From an uncultured Micrococcaceae bacterium (GTDB taxonomy: Bacteria > Actinomycetota > Actinomycetes > Actinomycetales > Micrococcaceae), in contig CALBOC010000137.1 in NCBI GenBank assembly GCA_937896705.1, positions 1 to 17,363 of the forward strand: a DNA stretch of 17,363 nt. Reading direction: 5' to 3'. Position 1 is the stretch's first letter; each line of letters opens with the position of its first letter. A program made the position numbers and the translations under genes. The notes beneath the pieces were generated by a model. It had not been told where the DNA came from. It was given only the letters and a program-made list of their open reading frames with translations, and made no database searches. This document shows positions 1-7,627 of the stretch, piece by piece.

Positions 1-2
1 TG

Positions 3-1640
3 GACCTGCCAGGCGTCTACGCCATGACTGAGATCGGCCACGGCTCTGACGTGGGCAACATCGGCACCACTGCCACCTACATTCCTGAAGACGACGAATT
101 CGAAATCCACACCCCGTTCAAAGCCGCCTGGAAAGAATATCTTGGCAACGCCGCCCTCCACGGCAAAGCAGCCGTCGTATTCGCCCAACTCATCACCAAC
201 AACGTCAATTACGGGGTGCACGCCTTCTTTGTGCCTCTGCGTGATGACGACGGCCACTTCCTGCCGGGCGTTGGCGGTGAGGACGATGGGGTCAAAGGTG
301 GCCTTAACGGCGTCGATAATGGACGGTTACACTTCACTAAGGTCAGAATCCCTCGCACCAATCTGCTGGATAAGCTCGGGCACGTCGACCAGCACGGTGA
401 CTACACCACCCCCATCGCATCATCGGGCCGGCGGTTTTTCACCATGCTCGGTGCGCTCGTCCAGGGGCGTGTCTCATTAGCCCTGACCGCAGCCAATGCC
501 TCCGCACTGGCGATCACCGGTGCCATTACCTATGGCAACCAACGCCGCCAGTTCAACGCAGCCTCCGACATCGAGGAACAAGTACTGCTGGACTACGGGC
601 TGCACCAACGTCGCCTGATTGACCGACTCGCGCGCACCTATGCCGATATCTTCACAACCAACGATCTCTTAGTAAAATTCCATGAGGTCTTTTCGGGTCA
701 AGACGATACCGACGAAAATCGGCAGGAACTGGAAACCCTAGCGGCCGGTATCAAAGCCGTCACCACCTGGAACGCGATGGACGTCTACCAAGAGGCCCGC
801 GAAGCAACCGGAGGAGCCGGCTACATTGCCGGCAAAAACCGGTTCAACGCGCTGCGCGACGACCTTGATATTTACACCACGTTCGAGGGTGACAACAACA
901 TTCTGCTGCAATTAGTGGGCCGTCGTCTGCTCGGCGACTACTCCCAAGAATTTGCCGATGGCTCATTCAAGGTGTTGACGCGTTATGTTGCAGAACGAGC
1001 CGAACACAGCCTGTATCAGCGTTCCGGGCTGCGTCGTGTCGTTCAACAGGTAACCGATGTCGGTTCCGATAGGCGTTCCGCAGCGTGGCTGAAAGACACC
1101 GAAGTCCAACGCGAACTTTTCAGCGACCGAGTACGGACCCAAATTGCAGAAGTTGCCGACGCGCTGCGTCCCGTGGCCAAAAAACCACAGGCAGAACAAG
1201 CACGGGTCTTCAATGAGAACCAATACGACCTGATCAAAGCGGCCAGATCCCAGGCAGAATTACTCCAGTGGGAATCCTTCACTGATGCACTAGAACGCAT
1301 CGAAGACCAAGACACCCGAAAAATTATGACCTGGCTGCGGGACCTGTTCGCCCTGTCAACAATTGAACGAGACTTAGGCTGGTTCATCGAATATGGCCGC
1401 ATCTCGCAACAGCGAGCCCGGACTCTGCGCCAGTACACCAACCGACTAGCCGCACGTCTTCGCCCCCACGCTCAAGACCTCGTCGATGCTTTTGGGTTCA
1501 ACCAGAACCATTTACGCATGGATATTACCAACGGCAGCGAACAACAACGCCAGGAAGAAGCCCTGGAGTACTATCGTCGGCAACGCGCTTCCGGCGAAGC
1601 CCCGATTCCTGAGAAGGTACACCGCGCTCGCCAGAGCTAA
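3..1640 (+). CDS. Acyl-CoA oxidase / acyl-CoA dehydrogenase family protein, 5' partial
   Basis: The frame is open to the left edge, so the true start lies outside the window; 545 codons are visible. The protein is a FAD-dependent acyl-CoA oxidase/dehydrogenase that would introduce the C2-C3 double bond in the first step of beta-oxidation. The first visible residues contain YAMTEIGHGSDV, the substrate/FAD loop typical of this family. A later block has TGGAGY and then TTFEGDNNILLQ; its glutamate codon at 885-887 is in the position of the catalytic base of acyl-CoA oxidases. A long helical C-terminal half, as in ACOX-type proteins, follows. I cannot tell from sequence whether the electron acceptor is oxygen (oxidase) or ETF (dehydrogenase). 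The gene ends 20 nt before a strong hairpin and looks like a transcription-unit end. Family assignment is firm; substrate chain length is unknown. Confidence 0.9.
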   Translation, partial: DLPGVYAMTEIGHGSDVGNIGTTATYIPEDDEFEIHTPFKAAWKEYLGNAALHGKAAVVFAQLITNNVNYGVHAFFVPLRDDDGHFLPGVGGEDDGVKGGLNGVDNGRLHFTKVRIPRTNLLDKLGHVDQHGDYTTPIASSGRRFFTMLGALVQGRVSLALTAANASALAITGAITYGNQRRQFNAASDIEEQVLLDYGLHQRRLIDRLARTYADIFTTNDLLVKFHEVFSGQDDTDENRQELETLAAGIKAVTTWNAMDVYQEAREATGGAGYIAGKNRFNALRDDLDIYTTFEGDNNILLQLVGRRLLGDYSQEFADGSFKVLTRYVAERAEHSLYQRSGLRRVVQQVTDVGSDRRSAAWLKDTEVQRELFSDRVRTQIAEVADALRPVAKKPQAEQARVFNENQYDLIKAARSQAELLQWESFTDALERIEDQDTRKIMTWLRDLFALSTIERDLGWFIEYGRISQQRARTLRQYTNRLAARLRPHAQDLVDAFGFNQNHLRMDITNGSEQQRQEEALEYYRRQRASGEAPIPEKVHRARQS

Positions 1641-1660
1641 CCAGGCTCGCGAGCTTCGCC

Positions 1661-1706
1661 ACAGCGTGTCATTGCGTGCGTAACGCGCAACGACACGCTG
1701 TCGTTT
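1661..1706 (+). terminator. Hairpin terminator after acyl-CoA oxidase gene
   Basis: ACAGCGTGTC (1661-1670) pairs with GACACGCTGT (1692-1701). After one A/C mismatch, TTGCG (1672-1676) pairs with CGCAA (1686-1690). A short T-run (TCGTTTT) follows on the + strand. The hairpin lies between the stop at 1640 and the pepN start at 1737, as expected for an intrinsic terminator. Confidence 0.75.
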
Positions 1707-1736
1707 TCCGCCCTGTCACCTGGTTGAATAAAGGGC

Positions 1737-4415
1737 ATGCCACATCACGCACCGCTGGATAACATTCACCTCACCCGCGACGAAGCCTATGCTCGGGCCC
1801 AGCTGGTCACTCTAGACAGCTATGAGATCGAGCTGGACCTGTCCAACGCTACGGACCTCGATGCTCCGTCGTATCCGGTGACCACGACCATTTCGTTTCG
1901 TGCTGCCACCAGAGGCACCGAGACGTTCCTAAATTATCTAGGTGCTTCGGTGGAATCCGTCATTTTGAACGGCACGGCGTTAGATGTCACTGAAGTCGTG
2001 GGCAGTGCGCGCATCGCGCTACCCAACTTAGCCCACCAGAACCACGTTGTGATCCGCTCACAGAGCCTGTATTCGCACTCCGGTGAGGGTCTGCATCGCT
2101 TTGTGGACCCGGTGGATGGGCAGGTGTATCTTTATTCGCAATTCGAGCCAGCAGATGCGCGACGGGTGTATCCCAATATGGAGCAACCGGACCTCAAAGC
2201 AGCATTTCAGATCCGCCTGGTGGGTGATGCCACGTGGACCCTGGCCTCTAATGGCGCAGAGAGCCACCGAGAACACTTGTCACACGGCCTGGTGCGAGTG
2301 CATTTTGCAGCCACGCAACCCACTTCGACTTACCTCACGACCTTCCTTGCCGGTCCCTACGCACATTTTACCGACACCTGGTCCGGCCACGCCGCCAGCG
2401 GTGCAGAACCAATAGACCTTCGGATCTTTACCAGACAATCACTGGCCAACCACGTAGATGCCGCGGAACTCTTTTCGTTGACGAAACAAGGCTTGACGTG
2501 GTTTCACGACCAGTTCCAGCTTGCGTACCCATGGGGGAAGTACGATCAGGCGTTTGTCCCGGAATACAACTTAGGAGCCATGGAAAACCCCGGGTTGGTC
2601 ACCTTCAATGAAGCCTATATCTTCACCTCTCGCGCGACCGTCTCACAGCATATGCAGCGTGCTACCACCTTGATGCACGAAATGAGTCACATGTGGTTTG
2701 GCAATCTGGTCACCATGAAATGGTGGGATGACTTGTGGCTCAAAGAATCGTTTGCCGATTTCTATGGCACAAAAGCTGTCGCTGAAGCAACTGATCTCCC
2801 TGGGGCCTGGCAGTCCTTTGCTCATCAGCGCAAGGGCTGGGCCTATGTCCAAGACTCCTACCCGACCACCCACCCGATTGTGGCGGATATCGTGGACCTG
2901 GAAGCCGCACGTCAAAACTTTGACGGCATTACATACGCCAAGGGTGCCGCGGTCATCAAGCAGCTCTTCCGATATGTTGGCGAACAAGCATTCGTCCAAG
3001 CTTGCCGAATCTATTTCACCAAATACGCCTACGGAACCGCTCAGTTGGAGGATTTCCTGGCAATCCTTGAACAAACGTCAGGCCTGGCCCTGCGCGAATG
3101 GGCTCAAGCATGGCTACAAACTGCTGGCGCAGCAACGCTTCAAGTCCTGGTCGATTCCACCGGATCGGTGACAGTCCGTCAAGCATCGCAGGACCCCACG
3201 ACCGGCACCGAAGTGTTACGTCCCCACGCGTTCTCCGTGGCAGTGCTGACATTGAATGCACAACAGCAGCTCGTGACCACAACAGAGGCTCCCGTGGTGC
3301 TCCCGGCAGGGCAGCGTTCGGTGCCACTGGACTCAGTCCGCGTACCGGATGATCCCGTGCGCGCGGTGATCGTCAACTCTCAAGATGAGACTTATGCTCA
3401 AGTCGTGTTCGACGAAGAGACCTTACACGCTGTAACGAACTACCCGGTCCTTGATGCTGGTTCCACCACGGTCGCTACGATCTGGTCGACCCTGTGGACC
3501 CTGGTCCGGCAGGCGACCTTAACCGCCGATGAGTTTGTGCAGGCAGTGGCTAGACTCAGCCCCACTATCACCGAAGTGTCGATGTACGCCAGAGTCTTGG
3601 AACAGGCTGTTGTAGCCCTCCAAGAGTTCGCTCCGCAGTCACAACGCGATCAATTGACCCAACGCCTCGCGAGCGCATTACTTGATTCGCTGACACACTT
3701 CAAACCTGGATCCGACCGTCAACGATCTGCCGCAAAGGCGTTTGCTCAGCTCGGTCGAGGCGCTGAAGCTTTAGCAGCCGACCTGGACAGCCTGCTCGTT
3801 GACAGCGCTGCGCTAGCCCCTGGTCTGGAGATTGACGATGAACTCAAGTGGTTGCTGCTGACCAGTCTGGCTTCACGAGGGCGCATCGATATCGAGCGTC
3901 TCGATGCTGAACTTGCCGGATCACGCACCGCCACCAATGAACTGCGGTATCGTACGGCCACGGCAGCGCTGCCCGATCCCGCCAGACAAGAGCAACTCTG
4001 GCAGCATGTTTTCGACGGAACAGACGCAACCGGCAAGGCGCTGTCGAATGCCGAACTGACGGCCATTGCTGCCGGACTCAAAAGCTCAGCACCGCAAGAC
4101 CAGGCCCAGCAAGTAGAGCCTCTGGTAGCCGGGCTGACCTGGATCTGGAACTCTCGGTCAAATAACTTGGCCACCCGTACCATTGACGGACTGTTTCCGC
4201 TTCGCCACGCCCCCGTCCACGGTGGCCCCGAAACTCAGCACGAACATCCCGTCGTCCACACCATCGATACGTGGCTCGCAGACCACCCGCAGGCACCGAG
4301 TGCCTTGCGGCGTCTGATCATCGAACGTCGAACCGATGCGATAGTCCGACTTCGGGCACAAGCCGCGGCACAGGACCCAGTTATGGCACGCGATGAATCC
4401 ACTCACGGGTTGTGA
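1737..4415 (+). CDS. pepN: Aminopeptidase N, M1 family zinc metallopeptidase
   Basis: An 892-residue cytoplasmic aminopeptidase that removes N-terminal residues from peptides during protein turnover. The exopeptidase motif GAMEN is at residues 280-284. The zinc site is HEMSH (H314, E315, H318) with the third ligand E337, 19 residues further on. Y400, in the TYAKGA context, matches the transition-state-stabilising tyrosine of M1 enzymes. The C-terminal half is the helical ERAP1-like domain. There is no signal peptide, and the length is normal for actinobacterial PepN. The start gives the usual family N-terminus (LTRDEAYARA follows quickly). A purine run ends only one base before the ATG, too close for a normal Shine-Dalgarno, and TTGAAT lies seven bases upstream, so a leaderless start is possible. 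The 3' end overlaps the convergent lipoate ligase gene by 35 bp. Confidence 0.96.
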   Translation: MPHHAPLDNIHLTRDEAYARAQLVTLDSYEIELDLSNATDLDAPSYPVTTTISFRAATRGTETFLNYLGASVESVILNGTALDVTEVVGSARIALPNLAHQNHVVIRSQSLYSHSGEGLHRFVDPVDGQVYLYSQFEPADARRVYPNMEQPDLKAAFQIRLVGDATWTLASNGAESHREHLSHGLVRVHFAATQPTSTYLTTFLAGPYAHFTDTWSGHAASGAEPIDLRIFTRQSLANHVDAAELFSLTKQGLTWFHDQFQLAYPWGKYDQAFVPEYNLGAMENPGLVTFNEAYIFTSRATVSQHMQRATTLMHEMSHMWFGNLVTMKWWDDLWLKESFADFYGTKAVAEATDLPGAWQSFAHQRKGWAYVQDSYPTTHPIVADIVDLEAARQNFDGITYAKGAAVIKQLFRYVGEQAFVQACRIYFTKYAYGTAQLEDFLAILEQTSGLALREWAQAWLQTAGAATLQVLVDSTGSVTVRQASQDPTTGTEVLRPHAFSVAVLTLNAQQQLVTTTEAPVVLPAGQRSVPLDSVRVPDDPVRAVIVNSQDETYAQVVFDEETLHAVTNYPVLDAGSTTVATIWSTLWTLVRQATLTADEFVQAVARLSPTITEVSMYARVLEQAVVALQEFAPQSQRDQLTQRLASALLDSLTHFKPGSDRQRSAAKAFAQLGRGAEALAADLDSLLVDSAALAPGLEIDDELKWLLLTSLASRGRIDIERLDAELAGSRTATNELRYRTATAALPDPARQEQLWQHVFDGTDATGKALSNAELTAIAAGLKSSAPQDQAQQVEPLVAGLTWIWNSRSNNLATRTIDGLFPLRHAPVHGGPETQHEHPVVHTIDTWLADHPQAPSALRRLIIERRTDAIVRLRAQAAAQDPVMARDESTHGL

Positions 4416-5469
4416 ACTTTTCTTCGGCAAGCGCCTCAGCCCGGGAGATCTCATCAGCGGTCACTTCACGGGTTGTGGCCCCATATCGCTCGGCGAAGGT
4501 CTTGATCATGACTTCCCAAATCTCGGAACGTTCCATGCCGGTTTGACGACGTAACGGGTCGACACGGGCTTGAGCCGATGTGATGCCCTTATCTGAGACC
4601 TTCTCGCGCCCAATCCGTAGCACGTCAGTCATCTTCTGGGCGTCTATGTCATAGGACATCGTCACGTGATGCAACATCGACCCTGACGCCAGCCGCTTTT
4701 GTGCCGCACCACCAATTTTGCCTTCGGGGGTAGAAATGTCGTTGAGCGGTTCATAGAAGGCTTTGACTTCCATTCGATGCAACGCATCCATGACCCAGGC
4801 GTCCAAGAATGGATAGGAATCGGTAAAGCTCATACCATCAACCAGAGAGGTCGGGGTGTAGAGCGAGTAGGTGACGCAGTTATCTGCTTCCATAAACATG
4901 GCCCCACCACCAGAGATCCGGCGGGCAACCTTAATGCCGTGTTTTTCGGCTGCTGCGGCGTCCACCTCGTTGCTGAAGCTTTGGAACGATCCAATCACCA
5001 CGGCAGGTTCGCTGAGCGGCCATTTCCACAGGCGCATAGCTGGACGGGCACGCCCGGCTGCCACATCTTCCGTGAGAATCTGATCGAGTGCGACTTGGGT
5101 ATACATGGGGATTTCGGTGGGCAGGATGATTTCCCAGTCATGGTCTTGCCACCGGGTCGCGTAGCCCGTAGCCCGTCGGACTGCTGTCGCCACCGCCTGA
5201 GCATCGAAGCCAAACATCACCACTGATTCATCCACGGCGGCATCAATGGCTTTCGCGATCGTGCTGTGGCTTGCATCCTGCGGTAGCCCGACCAGGGCAC
5301 GGTTGATGTCCGCAAGTGCATCGTCCGGCTCGAGAAAGAAGTCCCCATTAATATTTGCCGAGCTTATGGTGTTGTTAGTCACGTCGAGATCGGCGACCAC
5401 TAATTTCCCACCGGGTACTTTAAATTCGCCATGGAAGTGCTTGCCGTTGTCAGGAGGTAAAGCAGTCAT
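4381..5469 (-). CDS. Lipoate-protein ligase family protein with N-terminal accessory domain
   Basis: A 362-residue protein of the BPL/LplA/LipB superfamily, which activates lipoate (or octanoate) as the AMP ester and transfers it to lipoyl domains of 2-oxoacid dehydrogenases or GcvH. Residues 13-90 (HGEFKVPGGKLV, then INGDFFLEPDD) look like the small accessory domain that is C-terminal in E. coli LplA; here it precedes the catalytic domain (about 105-345). The catalytic part shows VVIGSFQ (157-163), the RRISGGGAMF loop (183-192) and EGKIGGAAQK with the expected catalytic K251. The gene is convergent with pepN and divergent from the membrane protein gene at 5613. There is no clear Shine-Dalgarno. 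TAAGCT lies six bases before the ATG, while an alternative TTGGCA-16-TAGGCT promoter would start inside the first codons, so the exact start is slightly uncertain. Substrate (free lipoate or octanoyl donor) is not determinable here. Confidence 0.88.
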   Translation of the reverse strand: MTALPPDNGKHFHGEFKVPGGKLVVADLDVTNNTISSANINGDFFLEPDDALADINRALVGLPQDASHSTIAKAIDAAVDESVVMFGFDAQAVATAVRRATGYATRWQDHDWEIILPTEIPMYTQVALDQILTEDVAAGRARPAMRLWKWPLSEPAVVIGSFQSFSNEVDAAAAEKHGIKVARRISGGGAMFMEADNCVTYSLYTPTSLVDGMSFTDSYPFLDAWVMDALHRMEVKAFYEPLNDISTPEGKIGGAAQKRLASGSMLHHVTMSYDIDAQKMTDVLRIGREKVSDKGITSAQARVDPLRRQTGMERSEIWEVMIKTFAERYGATTREVTADEISRAEALAEEKFTTREWIHRVP

Positions 5470-5599
5470 GAGCCTAGCTTACTGTGGCAGCGTGCCAACC
5501 CGGGATCAGACTACACAGGTGACACAAAACAAGCCCTACCAGGCGCTGGTGTGATGTCGTGCACCTTACGCATACCACGTATCCGCTGGAACTTCGGGC

Positions 5600-5605
5600 T
5601 ACCCT
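5600..5605 (+). promoter_or_regulatory. Candidate -10 box (TACCCT) for leaderless membrane-protein mRNA
   Basis: TACCCT fits the actinobacterial TANNNT -10 pattern. Seven bases separate it from ATG 5613, so transcription would begin at the start codon. No convincing -35 hexamer is visible. Confidence 0.4.
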
Positions 5606-5612
5606 TAGAGGT

Positions 5613-6164
5613 ATGAAAAACTCACATCAGGATGCTCCGGTAGGTTGGCATAAATTCGGCATTCTTGCCGGCTGGGTCGCCACGTTGGTGTTCGCTGCAT
5701 GGATTTTGCTGCCGCGGTTGATTATTGGCACCACGGTCGCTGGCGCCATGGCTGTCACCGTGATTCTGACCGCGGTACTACTGGCGATTGGTTGTGTGAC
5801 TCTGGGTGTTCCCGCCGCACGGAAAAAGACACCCTCGAAGCGAGCAGTCGCCTGGCTGTGGATCGCGTTTTCCGGTGCTTTCGTTGTGGGACTTTTTCTG
5901 CCGGATGACTCGATTTTCTCAGCCACCAATCAGGATCAAGCGACCGCCCTGGTGGCGGTGCTTTTCGGTGCCGGATGGGAAGGTGCTGGCTCGGCCATCG
6001 CGAATCCCGCCGCGATCATCATGACGATCACCGGAGTGATCGGTGCTGTGTTCGCTGTGCTCGATTCGCGTCCTGGTGGACCGGTACGCACCGAGGATGA
6101 AGACCATCTGCAGGGTCACGGACCGTTCGCGATTCTCGGAGAAGACGAATATTACCGCCCATAG
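5613..6164 (+). CDS. Small four-helix membrane protein, unknown function
   Basis: I do not recognise this 183-residue protein. It has a short polar N-terminus, then hydrophobic segments at about residues 14-34, 37-66, 78-97 and 130-151, and an acidic, aromatic C-terminal tail (about 155-183, ending EYYRP) likely to be cytoplasmic or membrane-peripheral. A basic loop (about 70-77, RKKTPSKR) separates helices two and three, suggesting that this loop is cytoplasmic. A longer reading from GTG at 5559 is possible but has no ribosome site, and its extra 18 residues look unstructured. I chose ATG 5613 because TACCCT (5600-5605), a TANNNT -10 box, ends exactly seven bases before it, which fits a leaderless mRNA; AGAGG lies too close to the ATG to be an efficient ribosome site. 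It is divergent from the lipoate ligase gene. Coding is supported by the long hydrophobic frame; function is open. Confidence 0.75.
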   Translation: MKNSHQDAPVGWHKFGILAGWVATLVFAAWILLPRLIIGTTVAGAMAVTVILTAVLLAIGCVTLGVPAARKKTPSKRAVAWLWIAFSGAFVVGLFLPDDSIFSATNQDQATALVAVLFGAGWEGAGSAIANPAAIIMTITGVIGAVFAVLDSRPGGPVRTEDEDHLQGHGPFAILGEDEYYRP

Positions 6165-6175
6165 GAGCCACTTTT

Positions 6176-6295
6176 TTGGTCCAAGCGGTACCACTGGTCG
6201 AAGAACCTAACGGTATCGCTATGCTGGCGGTCACTGCCCCGGCTGTGCCAAGCGGTCGGGCAAGCTCGAGTAAACCCGAAGTGCCGGGGTGTTAA
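6176..6295 (+). CDS. Possible 39-codon small ORF downstream of membrane protein
   Basis: A TTG at 6176 opens a 39-codon frame (beginning MVQAVPLVEEP) that ends in TAA at 6293-6295. AGGAG at 6163-6167 overlaps the stop of the preceding gene and lies eight bases before the TTG, a good ribosome-site geometry. The frame ends just before the rpmE2 terminator hairpin. The product has no motif I recognise, and its codon choice is not decisive. It may simply be non-coding spacer. The rest of 6165-6359 shows only the hairpin. Confidence 0.2.
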   Translation: MVQAVPLVEEPNGIAMLAVTAPAVPSGRASSSKPEVPGC

Positions 6296-6302
6296 ATGCA
6301 AA

Positions 6303-6328
6303 GCGCCACATCGAAAACGATGTGGCGC
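6303..6328 (-). terminator. Terminator of rpmE2
   Basis: A perfect 11-bp inverted repeat, GCGCCACATCG / CGATGTGGCGC, with a 4-nt loop. On the minus strand it is followed by TTTGCATTT, a weak T-tract. It lies 31 nt beyond the rpmE2 stop and could also stop + transcripts from the membrane protein gene. Confidence 0.75.
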
Positions 6329-6359
6329 CGCATAAAGCTTAGATCAACGAACCGCTGGG

Positions 6360-6617
6360 TTACTTGTTGCCGCCGAAGCCTTTGAAACGAGCATTGAAGC
6401 GTTCGACGCGACCGGCGGTGTCCAAAATACGCTGCTTACCGGTGTAGAACGGGTGCGAAGCAGCAGAGATTTCAACATCGATGACAGGGTAGGTATTACC
6501 GTCGTCCCACTCTGCGGTGCGCTCGGAAGTCGCGGTGGTACGTGTCAGCACGCGCTCACCAGATGACAGGTCGTTAAAGATTACGTAGTTGTAATCGGGG
6601 TGAATATCTTTTTGCAT
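6360..6617 (-). CDS. rpmE2: Ribosomal protein bL31 type B
   Basis: An 85-residue 50S subunit protein of the bridge/central protuberance. It begins [16 protein letters not shown] and contains [17 protein letters not shown], both diagnostic of bL31. It has no cysteines, so it is the zinc-independent (C-minus, type B) form that can replace the zinc-ribbon form when zinc is scarce. I chose ATG 6617 over an upstream in-frame GTG/ATG because it gives the family N-terminus and has GAAGGAA six bases upstream. In many actinobacteria this paralogue is under Zur control; I searched the 5' region by eye and saw no clear Zur palindrome. It stands alone, with its own terminator, downstream of the TauE gene on the same strand. 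Confidence 0.96.
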   Translation of the reverse strand: MQKDIHPDYNYVIFNDLSSGERVLTRTTATSERTAEWDDGNTYPVIDVEISAASHPFYTGKQRILDTAGRVERFNARFKGFGGNK

Positions 6618-6700
6618 GTTGAGTTCCTTCGTTGGTGCCACTGGATTTTGCCAGCCGCACGAAGACAATGAGTTAGGTGCGGTCAACAGACCAAGGGACC

Positions 6701-6706
6701 ATATTA
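6701..6706 (-). promoter_or_regulatory. Candidate -10 box (TAATAT) for rpmE2
   Basis: On the minus strand TAATAT lies 83 bases upstream of the rpmE2 start, implying a leader of about 75 nt. The corresponding -35 region (ATGCTA, 17-nt spacer) is weak. The predicted leader would allow post-transcriptional control, but I see no recognisable riboswitch. Confidence 0.35.
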
Positions 6707-6778
6707 CACCCTTTGCGCGCGCCTAGCATCTTTTCCCCGCGAAAGCTTGTGAGATCACCGTCAGGCCTACGACCGACC

Positions 6779-7609
6779 TTAGCCATTGACGAGACGCAGC
6801 ACCATATTGACCAGACCGACCAGTCCCACCACCACAATCACGCCACGCAAGAGGTTGGGTTGGATTCGGCGCCCAATCTGAGCGCCCAGGGAACCTCCGA
6901 CCACTGAGGAGACGGCGATGAGTAACACTGCGGTCCAATCGATGCGATCGAAAGCAAACAGTAGATACCCGGTTGCGGCAATGAGATTCACCGCCAATGA
7001 TAACCAGGTCTTGATCGCGTTAGCGTGCACCAGGGTGCCGGTGGTCATAAACACCCCGAGAATCCCCATTAACAGCACACCTTGGGCCGCGACGAAGTAG
7101 CCGCCGTAAATGCCAGCAAGAAACACCAGGAACAACAACGTTGGCGAGACGTGTCCGCTGGGTACCGGTACGACCTCATCGCTTACGGGCTCGTCGCCAT
7201 CGGCTATTCTGCGCCGCCGGACCCAAGCATTCAAACGCGGCTGAAAGACGACAAACAGGATGGCGAACACAATGAGCGCTGGCGCTGCATAACCGAAAAC
7301 GGCCGGGGGCAAAGCCATGAGCAGGGTCGCACCGATGATCCCACCCAGCAGCGAGGCTCCGGTGAGTTTTTTCGCAATGGTGCCTGCTTCTTTCAGTTCT
7401 CGTCGGTACCCCCAGGTACCGGAAAAACCGGCAGCGACTAAACCTATCGCATTCGACATCTGCGCTGTCACCGGAGGGAATCCGACTGATACAAGCACCG
7501 GAAAGGTCACGAGCGTGCCGGAACCAACGACTGAATTAATGGTGCCCGCCCAGAACCCGGCCAGTAGCACGATGAGGGCTTGCCACCACTCCAACCCCAG
7601 AATTTCCAT
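6779..7609 (-). CDS. TauE/SafE family sulfite exporter-like permease
   Basis: A 276-residue integral membrane protein of the TauE/SafE (formerly DUF81) family, which moves sulfite, sulfoacetate or other organosulfur anions across the plasma membrane. The N-terminal repeat begins with FWAGTINSVVGSGTLVTFP, the family hallmark GxxaGxinxxxGgGxl, followed by SNAIGL. The second half contains GIYGGYFVAAQGVLLMGILG, the matching repeat motif. About seven or eight hydrophobic helices are visible, with a charged central loop near residues 128-155 (RRRRIADGDEPVSDE). The start has AAGGAG four to five bases upstream. It sits 18 nt downstream of the ABC ATPase gene on the same strand, so the two are probably cotranscribed. 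The substrate cannot be read from the sequence. Confidence 0.93.
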   Translation of the reverse strand: MEILGLEWWQALIVLLAGFWAGTINSVVGSGTLVTFPVLVSVGFPPVTAQMSNAIGLVAAGFSGTWGYRRELKEAGTIAKKLTGASLLGGIIGATLLMALPPAVFGYAAPALIVFAILFVVFQPRLNAWVRRRRIADGDEPVSDEVVPVPSGHVSPTLLFLVFLAGIYGGYFVAAQGVLLMGILGVFMTTGTLVHANAIKTWLSLAVNLIAATGYLLFAFDRIDWTAVLLIAVSSVVGGSLGAQIGRRIQPNLLRGVIVVVGLVGLVNMVLRLVNG

Positions 7610-7627
7610 GGGTCTCCTTGAGGCAGG

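Noticed and set aside
4699..5226. 175-codon + strand ORF
   Set aside because: Lies wholly antisense to the lipoate ligase gene, whose conserved motifs span it; the product has no recognisable features.
5559..5612. Longer N-terminus for the membrane protein from GTG 5559
   Set aside because: No ribosome site precedes the GTG and the extra 18 residues look unstructured; ATG 5613 has a better-placed -10 box.
6618..6700. Zur box or riboswitch in the rpmE2 leader
   Set aside because: Type B bL31 genes are often Zur-controlled, but I found no AT-rich dyad of the Zur type and no known riboswitch fold here.
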